A DNA stretch of 12,603 nt from Prevotellaceae bacterium (GTDB lineage Bacteria > Bacteroidota > Bacteroidia > Bacteroidales > UBA932), in NCBI GenBank assembly GCA_031287815.1, contig JAITSM010000126.1:1-12603 (forward strand), written 5' to 3'. The position numbers and the translations under genes were made by a program. Shown in pieces: positions 5,168 through 12,053 of the stretch (positions are counted from its first letter, which is position 1; the number at the start of each line of letters is the position of its first letter). Below the pieces are notes generated by a model that ran no database searches, was not told the DNA's origin, and was given only the letters and a program-made list of their open reading frames with translations.

Positions 5168-6160
5168 ATGAAAAAATTAAACATCGCAATTGTCGGCGCT
5201 ACGGGCGTGGTGGGACAAACATTCTTGACGGTATTGGAAGAATCGCCGTTGCAGGTAGAGAACCTTTATTTATATGCTTCGGCGCGTTCCGAAGGCAAAG
5301 TAATTGCTTTCCGGGGAAAAGATTACCGGGTCGAAACCCTGTGCGAAACCTCCTTCCAGGGGCGGGCGATTGGGTATGCGCTGTTTTCGGCAGGCGGGGA
5401 AACTTCTAAGAAATATGCTCCGCTGGCGGCGGCAGCCGGCGCTATTGTGGTAGATAACAGCAGCGCCTGGCGCATGGATGCCGGGGTGCCGCTGGTAGTG
5501 CCGGAAGTAAACCTCGAGGACGCCCGTACGACGCCTAAAGGCATTATTGCCAATCCCAACTGTTCGACCATTCAGGCCATGTTGCCGCTCAAAGTGCTGG
5601 CGAATCATTATGGATTGAAACGGGTGCTTTATGCTACCTATCAGGCCGTGAGCGGCGCGGGTTCCAAAGGCATCCGCGATTTGGAAGGCACGTTGCGCGG
5701 CGAAGCGCCGGCGCATTTCCCGTACAATATCTCCAAAAGCTGTATCCCGCACATTGACGTGTTTGCCGACGACGATTATACCAAGGAAGAAATCAAGATG
5801 ATAAATGAAACGCGGAAAATCCTGCACCTGCCGTCGTTGCCCGTTACGGCCACCTGCGTGCGCGTGCCTATCCTCAACGGGCACAGCGTGGCGATTATGG
5901 CGGAAACCGACCGGCCGTTTGACCTTGCCACGGTAAAGCGGCAAATGAGCGAATTTCCCGGGCTGGTGCTGTACGACCGGGTGGCGGAAAAGGTTTATCC
6001 TGTTGCCGAGCAGGCTACCGGGCGCAACGAAGTATTTGTAGGGCGCATCCGCCGGGATTTGTCGCAACCGAACAGTTTACATATCTGGTGCGTGGCCGAC
6101 AATATCCGCAAGGGCGCTGCATCCAATGCGGTGCAGATAGTAGAACAGCTGGAATTGTAA
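5168..6160 (+). CDS. asd: Aspartate-semialdehyde dehydrogenase
   Basis: 330 residues, normal for the family. The Rossmann fold opens with GATGVVGQ (residues 10-17) for NADP binding. The catalytic Cys132 lies in NPNCSTIQ, followed by SGAGSKG near 162. Substrate-binding Arg232 and catalytic His239 lie in CVRVPILNGHS. The enzyme reduces aspartyl phosphate to aspartate semialdehyde, the branch point to DAP/lysine and to threonine/methionine. The ATG has no SD, as usual in this phylum. The gene heads a same-strand run with dapA 99 bp downstream and no terminator between, so it probably opens the DAP operon. A perfect 16-bp duplication includes its stop codon, so a second in-phase-looking stop copy lies behind the true one. 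Recognition is secure. Confidence 0.95.
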   Translation: MKKLNIAIVGATGVVGQTFLTVLEESPLQVENLYLYASARSEGKVIAFRGKDYRVETLCETSFQGRAIGYALFSAGGETSKKYAPLAAAAGAIVVDNSSAWRMDAGVPLVVPEVNLEDARTTPKGIIANPNCSTIQAMLPLKVLANHYGLKRVLYATYQAVSGAGSKGIRDLEGTLRGEAPAHFPYNISKSCIPHIDVFADDDYTKEEIKMINETRKILHLPSLPVTATCVRVPILNGHSVAIMAETDRPFDLATVKRQMSEFPGLVLYDRVAEKVYPVAEQATGRNEVFVGRIRRDLSQPNSLHIWCVADNIRKGAASNAVQIVEQLEL

Positions 6161-6176
6161 ACAGCTGGAATTGTAA
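6145..6176 (+). repeat. 16-bp perfect tandem duplication over the asd stop codon
   Basis: ACAGCTGGAATTGTAA occurs at 6145-6160 and again at 6161-6176. The first copy ends with the asd stop TAA, so the protein is unaffected. Confidence 0.9.
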
Positions 6177-6259
6177 ATAGCCTGTATACCTGAAAATATC
6201 CCCACTAAAAACAAATTATCCCCATTACTATTAGTATTTATTTTATAATTTTATAACGC

Positions 6260-7150
6260 ATGGAAAAAATTTTTAGTGGTTCTTATGTGGCGATTGTAAC
6301 GCCTTTTAATCCCGATTTAAGTGTTAATTTCGATAAACTGACCGAACTGGTTGAGTGGCATATTGCTGAGGGCACCGACGGTATTGTCGCCTGCGGCACT
6401 ACCGGTGAAGTATCCACCCTGAAGGATGATGAGCAATTGGCCGTGATAGCGCACGTAGTAAAAACAGTGAATAAGCGCCTTCCGGTAATAGCGGGCGCGG
6501 GCTCCAACGAAACGCCGCACAGCCTCTACCTGTCGTTGGAAGCCGAAAAACGGGGCGCCGACGGCCTGCTGTTGATTACGCCTTATTATAATAAAACCAA
6601 TGAGGAAGGCTTGTACCGTCATTTTGCCACAGTGGCGGAGAAGGTGCATATTCCCGTCATCCTCTACAATGTGCCGGGACGCACCGGGATGAATATTCCC
6701 TTTAATGTATTGAAACGCCTGGCGCATTTCAAAAACATTGTGGCGATTAAAGAAGCCAGCGGCAACATGGACTATGTGTTGAAAATTGCTAAAGATATTC
6801 CGGAGCTGGCCATTCTTTCGGGGAATGATTCCCAGGTATTGCCTGTTCTTTCGCTGGGCGGGGCGGGGGTTATCTCGGTTGCGGCCAATGTATTTCCGAA
6901 GGCCATGGCGGCCATGTGTGCCGAATATGCCAAAGGGAATACCCGTGAAGCCACGCGCTTGCAGGTCTTGTATGCCAACCTTATCGAAAGTTTGTTTATT
7001 GAAGTCAATCCCATTCCGGTGAAAGAAGCCATGAACCTGTTGGGCTGGAACGTGGGCGGCTACCGCCTGCCGCTGTACCCGATGAGCGAAAAGAACAGGG
7101 AAGTGTTGATGGAGGAGTTGAAGGGGGTGGGGCTTGTAAAAAGCCACTAA
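6260..7150 (+). CDS. dapA: 4-hydroxy-tetrahydrodipicolinate synthase
   Basis: 296 residues of the class I aldolase DapA/NAL family. Visible are GTTGE at 46-50 (Thr47/Thr48), Tyr110 in TPYYNK, Tyr136 in LYNVPGRTG with Arg141, and the Schiff-base Lys164 in VAIKEASG. These residues mark true DapA: it condenses pyruvate with aspartate semialdehyde, the first committed step to DAP. It starts at ATG 6260 without an SD. A TAATTTTA word at 6246 resembles a -7 element but is weak. The gene follows asd closely and precedes the small gene/zeta pair, with dapB beyond. An orphan GGAGG at 7163-7167 just downstream of dapA faces no start codon. Confidence 0.95.
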   Translation: MEKIFSGSYVAIVTPFNPDLSVNFDKLTELVEWHIAEGTDGIVACGTTGEVSTLKDDEQLAVIAHVVKTVNKRLPVIAGAGSNETPHSLYLSLEAEKRGADGLLLITPYYNKTNEEGLYRHFATVAEKVHIPVILYNVPGRTGMNIPFNVLKRLAHFKNIVAIKEASGNMDYVLKIAKDIPELAILSGNDSQVLPVLSLGGAGVISVAANVFPKAMAAMCAEYAKGNTREATRLQVLYANLIESLFIEVNPIPVKEAMNLLGWNVGGYRLPLYPMSEKNREVLMEELKGVGLVKSH

Positions 7151-7220
7151 TAGCTTATTTCCGGAGGAAAGGCGGTAAAATTAGTTGAAAAAAGCGGTGG
7201 TAAGTTATAAACAAATTTTG

Positions 7221-7228
7221 TATCTTTG
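7221..7228 (+). promoter_or_regulatory. Internal promoter element (TATCTTTG) before the small gene/zeta pair
   Basis: TATCTTTG is a perfect TAnnTTTG match ending only 11 bases before the ATG at 7240, so a transcript from it would be nearly leaderless. It lies in the 89-bp gap after dapA and would give the pair, and possibly dapB onward, transcription independent of asd-dapA. No -33 TTTG at proper spacing. Confidence 0.6.
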
Positions 7229-7239
7229 TAAAAAAAATT

Positions 7240-7542
7240 ATGGAACTTAAAAAATATACGGACGAAGAATTTGCACGGTATAACGGCGCAGTTGGCATAT
7301 TGGGAAAAGCTATCGGCATTTGTAGTTTTTTATACTACAATATGGCTACAAATGAAGACGACAAAGCAGCTGTGTTGTCGCTTTTGCACAAGTATGGTTA
7401 TATGAGAAGCCGGTTAGACATTGAGAGTACCGACATCATCCAATACGCATTTGATGAGATACAGCCGCTAATCGCTGGTGATACGCCGGCACTCAATTTG
7501 AATTATATTGTAGAAAGTAATCATGTCAGAGTTGCTGTATGA
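7240..7542 (+). CDS. Small protein upstream of a zeta-type toxin, candidate antitoxin
   Basis: 100 residues starting MELKKYTDEEFARYNGAVGIL. I recognise no family. It looks mostly helical and mildly acidic, with no evident helix-turn-helix, signal peptide or membrane span, so it resembles neither an epsilon nor a PezA antitoxin by eye. Its last 20 bases overlap the zeta-type gene, which suggests translational coupling. Size, order and overlap are what one expects of an antitoxin gene, and this is the only basis for the call. It has its own TATCTTTG element. Composition is more AT-rich than dapA and dapB, as in the zeta gene, which suggests that the two arrived together. It could instead be an unrelated small partner. 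Confidence 0.75.
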   Translation: MELKKYTDEEFARYNGAVGILGKAIGICSFLYYNMATNEDDKAAVLSLLHKYGYMRSRLDIESTDIIQYAFDEIQPLIAGDTPALNLNYIVESNHVRVAV

Positions 7543-8458
7543 GCGATGCGTAGCTGTAGGTGCGTTAAGCGAAATAGAGAGTTTACGCGCTTATAAATTC
7601 GCAAAAATTTACGAAAAATTTTCTCACGACGCCATTCCTCAAGCTAATCCTGTAGCTATTATTCTGGGTGGACAAAATGCTAGCGGAAAATCGACATTAA
7701 GCAAACAATTCCTTGAAGAATATCGAAAAAACGGTGCGGGTATTGCGAAAGTCGAAGGTGACGCGTTCCGGGAATATCACCCGTTGTTTTTCAATTTTAT
7801 CCAAGACAATGATAAATTGATGGCTGCTTACACGGCAAAAGATAGCGCCAGATGGACAGAACGATTGATAAGGGATCTTGCTGAAAGCAGATGCAACATG
7901 CTTATTGAAACAACGCTAAGAAATCCCAACGTTGTTGTCGAGACCGTTAAACAATTACATCATACCGCAGGCTATAATGTACTAGTGAAAGCGTTTGTTG
8001 TCCATTACGATAAAAGTTTAGCCGGATGTTTTCAAAGATACGAAGAGATGAAAGCAACGCTCGGTTATGGTCGTTTTGTTCACGACCATGCCTTGAATGC
8101 ATCCTATACCGGAATGCCGGAAACCTTACAAGCTTTACAAAAACAAAATATCGTTGATAGTATTCATTTATATACGCGTGAAAAATCGCTATTTCTAGGC
8201 AATTACCGTACTGCAGATATTGTTGATATCGTTCATCAGGAACGCCGGCGCGAATTTACGCCGGAAGAAATTAAATTTTTATCTACTCAATGGGGCGAAA
8301 TATTAACAATGATGTTAGCGCGTGGCGCAAAAAAGGAAGAATTTTCCGAAATATCTATCCGCATGAGAAACCGTATCCAAATGATGATCTCGGGAAATTA
8401 TCCGCAGGCGAATATCAATGCAATGGTTAATATTTATAATGTATTCGAAGCCTATTGA
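7523..8458 (+). CDS. Zeta-toxin-family P-loop kinase
   Basis: 311 residues. A Walker A loop GGQNASGKST at residues 49-58 is followed by KVEGDAFREYHP (78-87), matching the zeta/PezT motif with the catalytic Asp (here Asp80), an Arg and HP. IETTLRNP (128-135) matches the second conserved zeta block. Zeta/PezT kinases phosphorylate UDP-N-acetylglucosamine at the 3'-OH and thereby stop peptidoglycan synthesis; some relatives may act on other substrates. All key residues seem intact, so activity is likely. It overlaps the upstream small gene by 20 bp. Its TGA (8456-8458) overlaps the dapB ATG (TGATG), so dapB translation may depend on termination here. Composition is lower in GC than the flanking dap genes, a sign of acquisition. 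ATG 7523 is chosen because the motifs and the overlap fit it; there is no SD. Confidence 0.85.
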   Translation: MSELLYERCVAVGALSEIESLRAYKFAKIYEKFSHDAIPQANPVAIILGGQNASGKSTLSKQFLEEYRKNGAGIAKVEGDAFREYHPLFFNFIQDNDKLMAAYTAKDSARWTERLIRDLAESRCNMLIETTLRNPNVVVETVKQLHHTAGYNVLVKAFVVHYDKSLAGCFQRYEEMKATLGYGRFVHDHALNASYTGMPETLQALQKQNIVDSIHLYTREKSLFLGNYRTADIVDIVHQERRREFTPEEIKFLSTQWGEILTMMLARGAKKEEFSEISIRMRNRIQMMISGNYPQANINAMVNIYNVFEAY

Positions 8459-9243
8459 TGACAACCAAAAACACACAAAATATCACACCGGCCTCCGAAC
8501 TCCGGAAAATCGCCCTCATCGGATATGGGAAGATGGGGCGCGTGCTGGAACAGGCGGCGCAGGAGAGTGGGGTAGAAGTGGCGGCGATTGCCGGCAAATT
8601 GCCCGGCGACGACGTCTATGCGGAACTTTCGGCGACAAAGGCGGCGTTCGACTGCCTGATTGATTTTTCACACCACAGTAATATCGACCGGGTGCTGCAG
8701 TATGCACAGGAACACCGTATGCCGGCAGTCATTGCCGTTACGGGTTTCAGCGAAGCGCAGCAAAAACAGATACAGGCGGCGGCAACGGTTATTCCTGTCG
8801 TGTTTTCGCAAAATATGTCGGTGGGGATTTGTGTATTAAAAGATGCGGTAGCGCGTATCAGCCGCGCATTGGGTGACCGCTTCGACATAGAACTGATTGA
8901 AAAGCACCATAACCTGAAAGAAGACGCGCCCAGCGGCACCGCCAAAATGCTCCTTTCCGCGCTTTGCGGAACAGCGGGAAAAACCATAGTGAACGGCCGC
9001 AGCGGGCTGCAAAAACGCGCTAAAAACGAAATCGGCGTACATGCAGTGCGCGGCGGAACGATTGTGGGCGAGCACTCCGTGATTTTTGCCGGCGCCGATG
9101 AAATCATCGAAATCAAACATACGGCTTTATCGAAACGCATCTTTGCCGACGGCGCTCTCCGGGCGGCGCGGTTTGCAGTTACGCAACCGGCAGGATTGTA
9201 CGGAATGGATGATGTGCTGCATTTTCCATCAACTAAAAACTGA
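8458..9243 (+). CDS. dapB: 4-hydroxy-tetrahydrodipicolinate reductase
   Basis: From ATG 8458 the protein has 261 residues. GYGKMGR (22-28) is the NAD(P)H-binding loop. EKHHNLKEDAPSGTA (148-162) carries the DapB signature with the catalytic His pair, Lys154 and the substrate-binding SGT. GVHAVRGGTIVGEH (193-206) is also typical. DapB reduces the DapA product to tetrahydrodipicolinate. A TTG at 8455 is in frame, but ATG 8458 shares one base with the zeta-gene stop and is preferred. About 15 residues precede the Rossmann strand, somewhat more than usual; they could stem from the junction with the inserted pair. No SD or promoter of its own is visible, so it is expected to be co-transcribed with the zeta pair. 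dapH follows after 21 bp. Confidence 0.95.
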   Translation: MTTKNTQNITPASELRKIALIGYGKMGRVLEQAAQESGVEVAAIAGKLPGDDVYAELSATKAAFDCLIDFSHHSNIDRVLQYAQEHRMPAVIAVTGFSEAQQKQIQAAATVIPVVFSQNMSVGICVLKDAVARISRALGDRFDIELIEKHHNLKEDAPSGTAKMLLSALCGTAGKTIVNGRSGLQKRAKNEIGVHAVRGGTIVGEHSVIFAGADEIIEIKHTALSKRIFADGALRAARFAVTQPAGLYGMDDVLHFPSTKN

Positions 9244-9264
9244 ACTTTATATTCAATACATTTT

Positions 9265-10014
9265 ATGGATACGGCAGAACAAATTATTGATTTTATTAAG
9301 AATGCCCCGAAGAAGACGCCGGCAAAAGCCTATATACAAGGGAGCGTAAGCCCTGTGGATACAGCGGATTTAAAGGTTTTTTCCGAAACAGGCACTGCAA
9401 TTGCAATTGGTAACTATCCTGTGCTGAAAGCCTTTCTGGATGAAAATAAAGAGCGTATTCAATTTTATCATATCGAGGTAGGGGCGCGGTATTCGGCCGT
9501 TCCGCTGGCGGATTTGACAGGGTATAATGCGCGTATCGAGCCGGGGGCTATTATCCGCAACCATGTGGAGATAGGCGATAATGCGGTGATTATGATGGGG
9601 GCGGTGATCAATATCGGCGCGGTGATCGGGAAAAATACGATGATTGATATGAATGTTGTCGTGGGCGGCCGGGCGGAAGTGGGGGAAAATTGCCATATCG
9701 GCGCAGGGGCGGTGCTTGCCGGCGTTATCGAGCCGCCAAGCAGCAGGCCGGTGATCGTGGAAGACGGGGTGGTGATCGGCGCAAATGCCGTAGTCCTGGA
9801 GGGCGTACGGATAGGCAAAGGGGCGGTAGTGGCTGCCGGGGCGGTGGTAACGGATGATGTTTTGCCCGATACGGTGGTGGCGGGTATCCCGGCGCGTTTT
9901 ATAAAGCGGAAAGACCAAAAAACCGCCTCAAAAACACAGCTGGTAGAAGCCCTTCGGGAATTGAGAATGGAGAATTATAGAAAGATTCAGCATTTAAAAG
10001 GAGGATGGCTATGA
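9265..10014 (+). CDS. dapH: Tetrahydrodipicolinate N-acetyltransferase
   Basis: 249 residues, closely like Bacillus DapH. The N-terminal domain (IIDFIKNAPKKTPAKAYI) is followed by the left-handed beta-helix of hexapeptide repeats, roughly residues 90-210, with GDNAVIMMGAVINIG, MIDMNVVVGGRAEVG, GAGAVLAGVIEPPS and VVIGANAVVLEGV in order. It transfers acetyl from acetyl-CoA to tetrahydrodipicolinate, placing this organism on the acetylase route; dapD (succinylase) has a different sequence. The C-terminus runs about 15 residues beyond the Bacillus protein. That part is encoded by TTGAGAATGGAGAATT, a word also seen after the decarboxylase gene, so a repeat may have extended the frame. Its stop TGA overlaps the patA start as ATGA. 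Confidence 0.95.
   Translation: MDTAEQIIDFIKNAPKKTPAKAYIQGSVSPVDTADLKVFSETGTAIAIGNYPVLKAFLDENKERIQFYHIEVGARYSAVPLADLTGYNARIEPGAIIRNHVEIGDNAVIMMGAVINIGAVIGKNTMIDMNVVVGGRAEVGENCHIGAGAVLAGVIEPPSSRPVIVEDGVVIGANAVVLEGVRIGKGAVVAAGAVVTDDVLPDTVVAGIPARFIKRKDQKTASKTQLVEALRELRMENYRKIQHLKGGWL
9996..10004 (+). promoter_or_regulatory. Strong Shine-Dalgarno of patA inside the end of dapH
   Basis: AAAAGGAGG lies six bases before ATG 10011. The ATG at 10005 touches the SD itself, so 10011 is the likelier start. Confidence 0.75.
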
Positions 10015-11174
10015 TTTTAAATGGGCATTTATCGGAAATCGCTACTTCGAAAATCCGGCAATTTGACGCTTATTGTATTGACGCTTATTGTAACCGGTTT
10101 CATGAGGTTATCAAACTTACTTTGGGACAGCCTTTGTTTCCGACGCCTTCGCCGGTGAAAGCAAAGGCGATGGAGGCGATTAACCGTAATATTACTTATT
10201 ATACCCCCAATATGGGCGCGCCGGAGGCAATTGAAGCGGTGTGGAGGTATTGCCAAGAGCAGCTTAATTTACAGTATGGTAAAGATGAAATTGTTTTGAC
10301 GGTGGGGTCTTCGGAGGCGTTGGCGGTAACGCTTCGCGCGTTGCTTAACGAGGGGGACGAGGTGTTGGTTCCGGCGCCGGTGTATCCGGGATATGAGCCG
10401 CTTGTGAGGCTGTATGGGGCGACGGTGAAGCCGGTGGATACGACGGCTGACGGATTTGAATTGCGGCCGGAGACGCTGGCCGGGTATCTTACGCCGCGTA
10501 CGAAGTGTGTGATTATTACGGATCCGAATAATCCGACGGGGGCGGTGATGCGGCGGGAAAACCGTGATGCCTTAGCGGATTTTCTGGCGGGGAAGGAACT
10601 ATATGTTATTGCCGACGAAGTTTATAACCGGATTATTTATACGGATGATTATTGTTCGTTCGGTCGTTATGAGCAATTGCGGGAGCAGCTGGTTATCGTT
10701 AATTCTTTTTCGAAATCGCACAGTATGACGGGATGGCGTATCGGTTACCTGCTGGCTTGCGGCGGGCTGGTGCGGGAGTTGACGAAGGTGCACCAGTATT
10801 ATGTAACTTCGGCTTGTTCGGTAACGCAGTATGCGTTGCAGGCGGTTAATGAGCGGCAAACGGAGGCGGAAGTGGCGGCGATGGTGCGGAATTACAGGGA
10901 ATGCCGTGACTATGCCTATGGGTTTATCAGGGAACTCGGGTTTGGCTGCGATAAGCCGGAGGGGGCGTTTTATCTTTTTGCGTCTATCGGTAAATTCGGG
11001 ATGGACAGCGACAGTTTCTGCCGCCGGCTGGTAGCGGAAGCGGGCGTGGCGATTATTCCGGGAAGCTGCTTCGGGGAGGAGTATAGCAATTATATACGTA
11101 TTTCTTATTGTGTGGATTTGGAGTTATTAAAGAAAGCGCTGGATAAAGTAAAAAGGTTTGTGGAAAGATTGTAA
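10011..11174 (+). CDS. patA: PLP aminotransferase, probable N-acetyl-LL-diaminopimelate aminotransferase
   Basis: 387 residues of class I/II fold-I aminotransferases. KLTLGQPLFPTP (35-46), the SSEALA cofactor-binding segment (100-105), NNPTG (173-177), ADEVY (201-205), the PLP Lys235 in NSFSKSHSMTGWRIGY and a late RISYC Arg are all present. SKSHSMTGWR and the following VHQYYVTSACS are close to Bacillus PatA. With dapH just upstream, an N-acetyl-LL-DAP aminotransferase is the natural reading, though related aspartate/alanine aminotransferases cannot be excluded by eye. The start at 10011 gives an ATGA overlap with dapH plus a good SD; an in-frame ATG at 10005 is less likely. Residues 19-27 contain a duplicated DAYC from a 15-bp tandem repeat. 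Third codon positions are strongly G-rich and C-poor, unlike the decarboxylase gene. Confidence 0.88.
   Translation: MILNGHLSEIATSKIRQFDAYCIDAYCNRFHEVIKLTLGQPLFPTPSPVKAKAMEAINRNITYYTPNMGAPEAIEAVWRYCQEQLNLQYGKDEIVLTVGSSEALAVTLRALLNEGDEVLVPAPVYPGYEPLVRLYGATVKPVDTTADGFELRPETLAGYLTPRTKCVIITDPNNPTGAVMRRENRDALADFLAGKELYVIADEVYNRIIYTDDYCSFGRYEQLREQLVIVNSFSKSHSMTGWRIGYLLACGGLVRELTKVHQYYVTSACSVTQYALQAVNERQTEAEVAAMVRNYRECRDYAYGFIRELGFGCDKPEGAFYLFASIGKFGMDSDSFCRRLVAEAGVAIIPGSCFGEEYSNYIRISYCVDLELLKKALDKVKRFVERL
10063..10092 (+). repeat. 15-bp perfect in-frame tandem duplication within patA
   Basis: TTGACGCTTATTGTA occurs at 10063-10077 and 10078-10092. It adds five codons, giving FDAYCIDAYCN near residue 18 of the protein. 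Confidence 0.92.
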
Positions 11175-11217
11175 AAAAAGCAATGTTGCATTATAAAAAA
11201 ACAAAACAAATATTTTT

Positions 11218-11985
11218 ATGAGACTATTTCTACTTCTTTTAATGCTGCCGATTGTGCATATTGCAGCAGCGCAGCATTTACACGTTAAACCCTATGCAAG
11301 GTATCACCAGTCTGTTTCTTCTCAAAACGAGCCGGTTTTTGCAGTGATCCCGCTGACGATTCGTAGTGGAGGAACGTTGGACGTCTTTGTCACCTCGCTC
11401 GATAAAAACTTCACCTTATCCAGCGGAATACAGTATGGGTTGGCCGTAGGATACACTTTTGGGAAAAATCTTGGTATCGAAATCGGCGCTAATTATTTCA
11501 ACACGAATAAATCATTTGGGGATAGAGATAAAATAGATTGGCATTATCAAAGTGTGAATATCACTCCGTCATTTACTTTTGCTTTCGAGCATAAAAAATC
11601 AATGTTTATCGGGAAAGCCGGTGTACTCATAGGAATTGCCCGGATGGATCTATATTATCCATTACGTGTTGGTTTCGGTATTTCCGGCGATTTCGATACA
11701 AAGATAAATTGGGGTTATACGGCAGGCATAGAATACGATTATCTTTTGTCGCGTCATTTTTCGGTAACGGTAGAGATCGGACTGGAACACTATAAATATA
11801 CACCTAAGAAAGCAACGTTTATAAGTCATAACGATGTGGCGCAGGTTTATAAAGAGTTTGAAATCGAATATATGAAAGAGGAAACAACAGAAGACATAGC
11901 TTCCCCTAAGCAAAAACGATTGGAAGAATCTGTATTATTTAACAGCATTTATTTTGGGATTGGAATAAAATACAAACTATTTTAA
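11218..11985 (+). CDS. Secreted outer-membrane beta-barrel protein
   Basis: 255 residues. The N-terminus MRLFLLLLMLPIVHIAAAQ is a signal peptide with probable cleavage after Ala18 (AAA-Q). The mature part alternates hydrophobic and polar residues in strand-like blocks, such as SGIQYGLAVGYTFGKNLGIEIGANYF, INWGYTAGIEYDYLL and FSVTVEIGLEHY. It ends FGIGIKYKLF with a terminal Phe, the usual Bam-recognised end of outer-membrane barrels. The size suggests 8-10 strands, as in OmpX/OmpW-like or OmpA-barrel proteins. A charged insert (YMKEETTEDIASPKQKRLEE, about 220-239) before the last strand is probably a loop. No ligand or function can be inferred. It follows patA by 43 bp on the same strand but is probably a separate function; its GC content is lower than patA. 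Confidence 0.75.
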   Translation: MRLFLLLLMLPIVHIAAAQHLHVKPYARYHQSVSSQNEPVFAVIPLTIRSGGTLDVFVTSLDKNFTLSSGIQYGLAVGYTFGKNLGIEIGANYFNTNKSFGDRDKIDWHYQSVNITPSFTFAFEHKKSMFIGKAGVLIGIARMDLYYPLRVGFGISGDFDTKINWGYTAGIEYDYLLSRHFSVTVEIGLEHYKYTPKKATFISHNDVAQVYKEFEIEYMKEETTEDIASPKQKRLEESVLFNSIYFGIGIKYKLF

Positions 11986-12005
11986 AACTGCCATTGCATT
12001 TTATT

Positions 12006-12023
12006 TAAGGTATTTCTGCCTTA
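12006..12023. terminator. Weak hairpin between convergent genes, possible bidirectional terminator
   Basis: TAAGGT and GCCTTA can pair over 5-6 bp (one T-G) around ATTTCT. It lies between the barrel gene and the convergent dipeptidase, with T-rich sequence on the left and AAAAATTTT on the right. The stem is short, so this is tentative. Confidence 0.3.
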
Positions 12024-12053
12024 GTAGGAAAAATTTTCATTTCTGTAAACTAT

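Noticed and set aside
11175..11217. Terminator between patA and the barrel gene (GCAATGTTGC flanked by A runs)
   Set aside because: The stem is only about four base pairs and is followed by ATTAT and then A-rich sequence rather than a T run.
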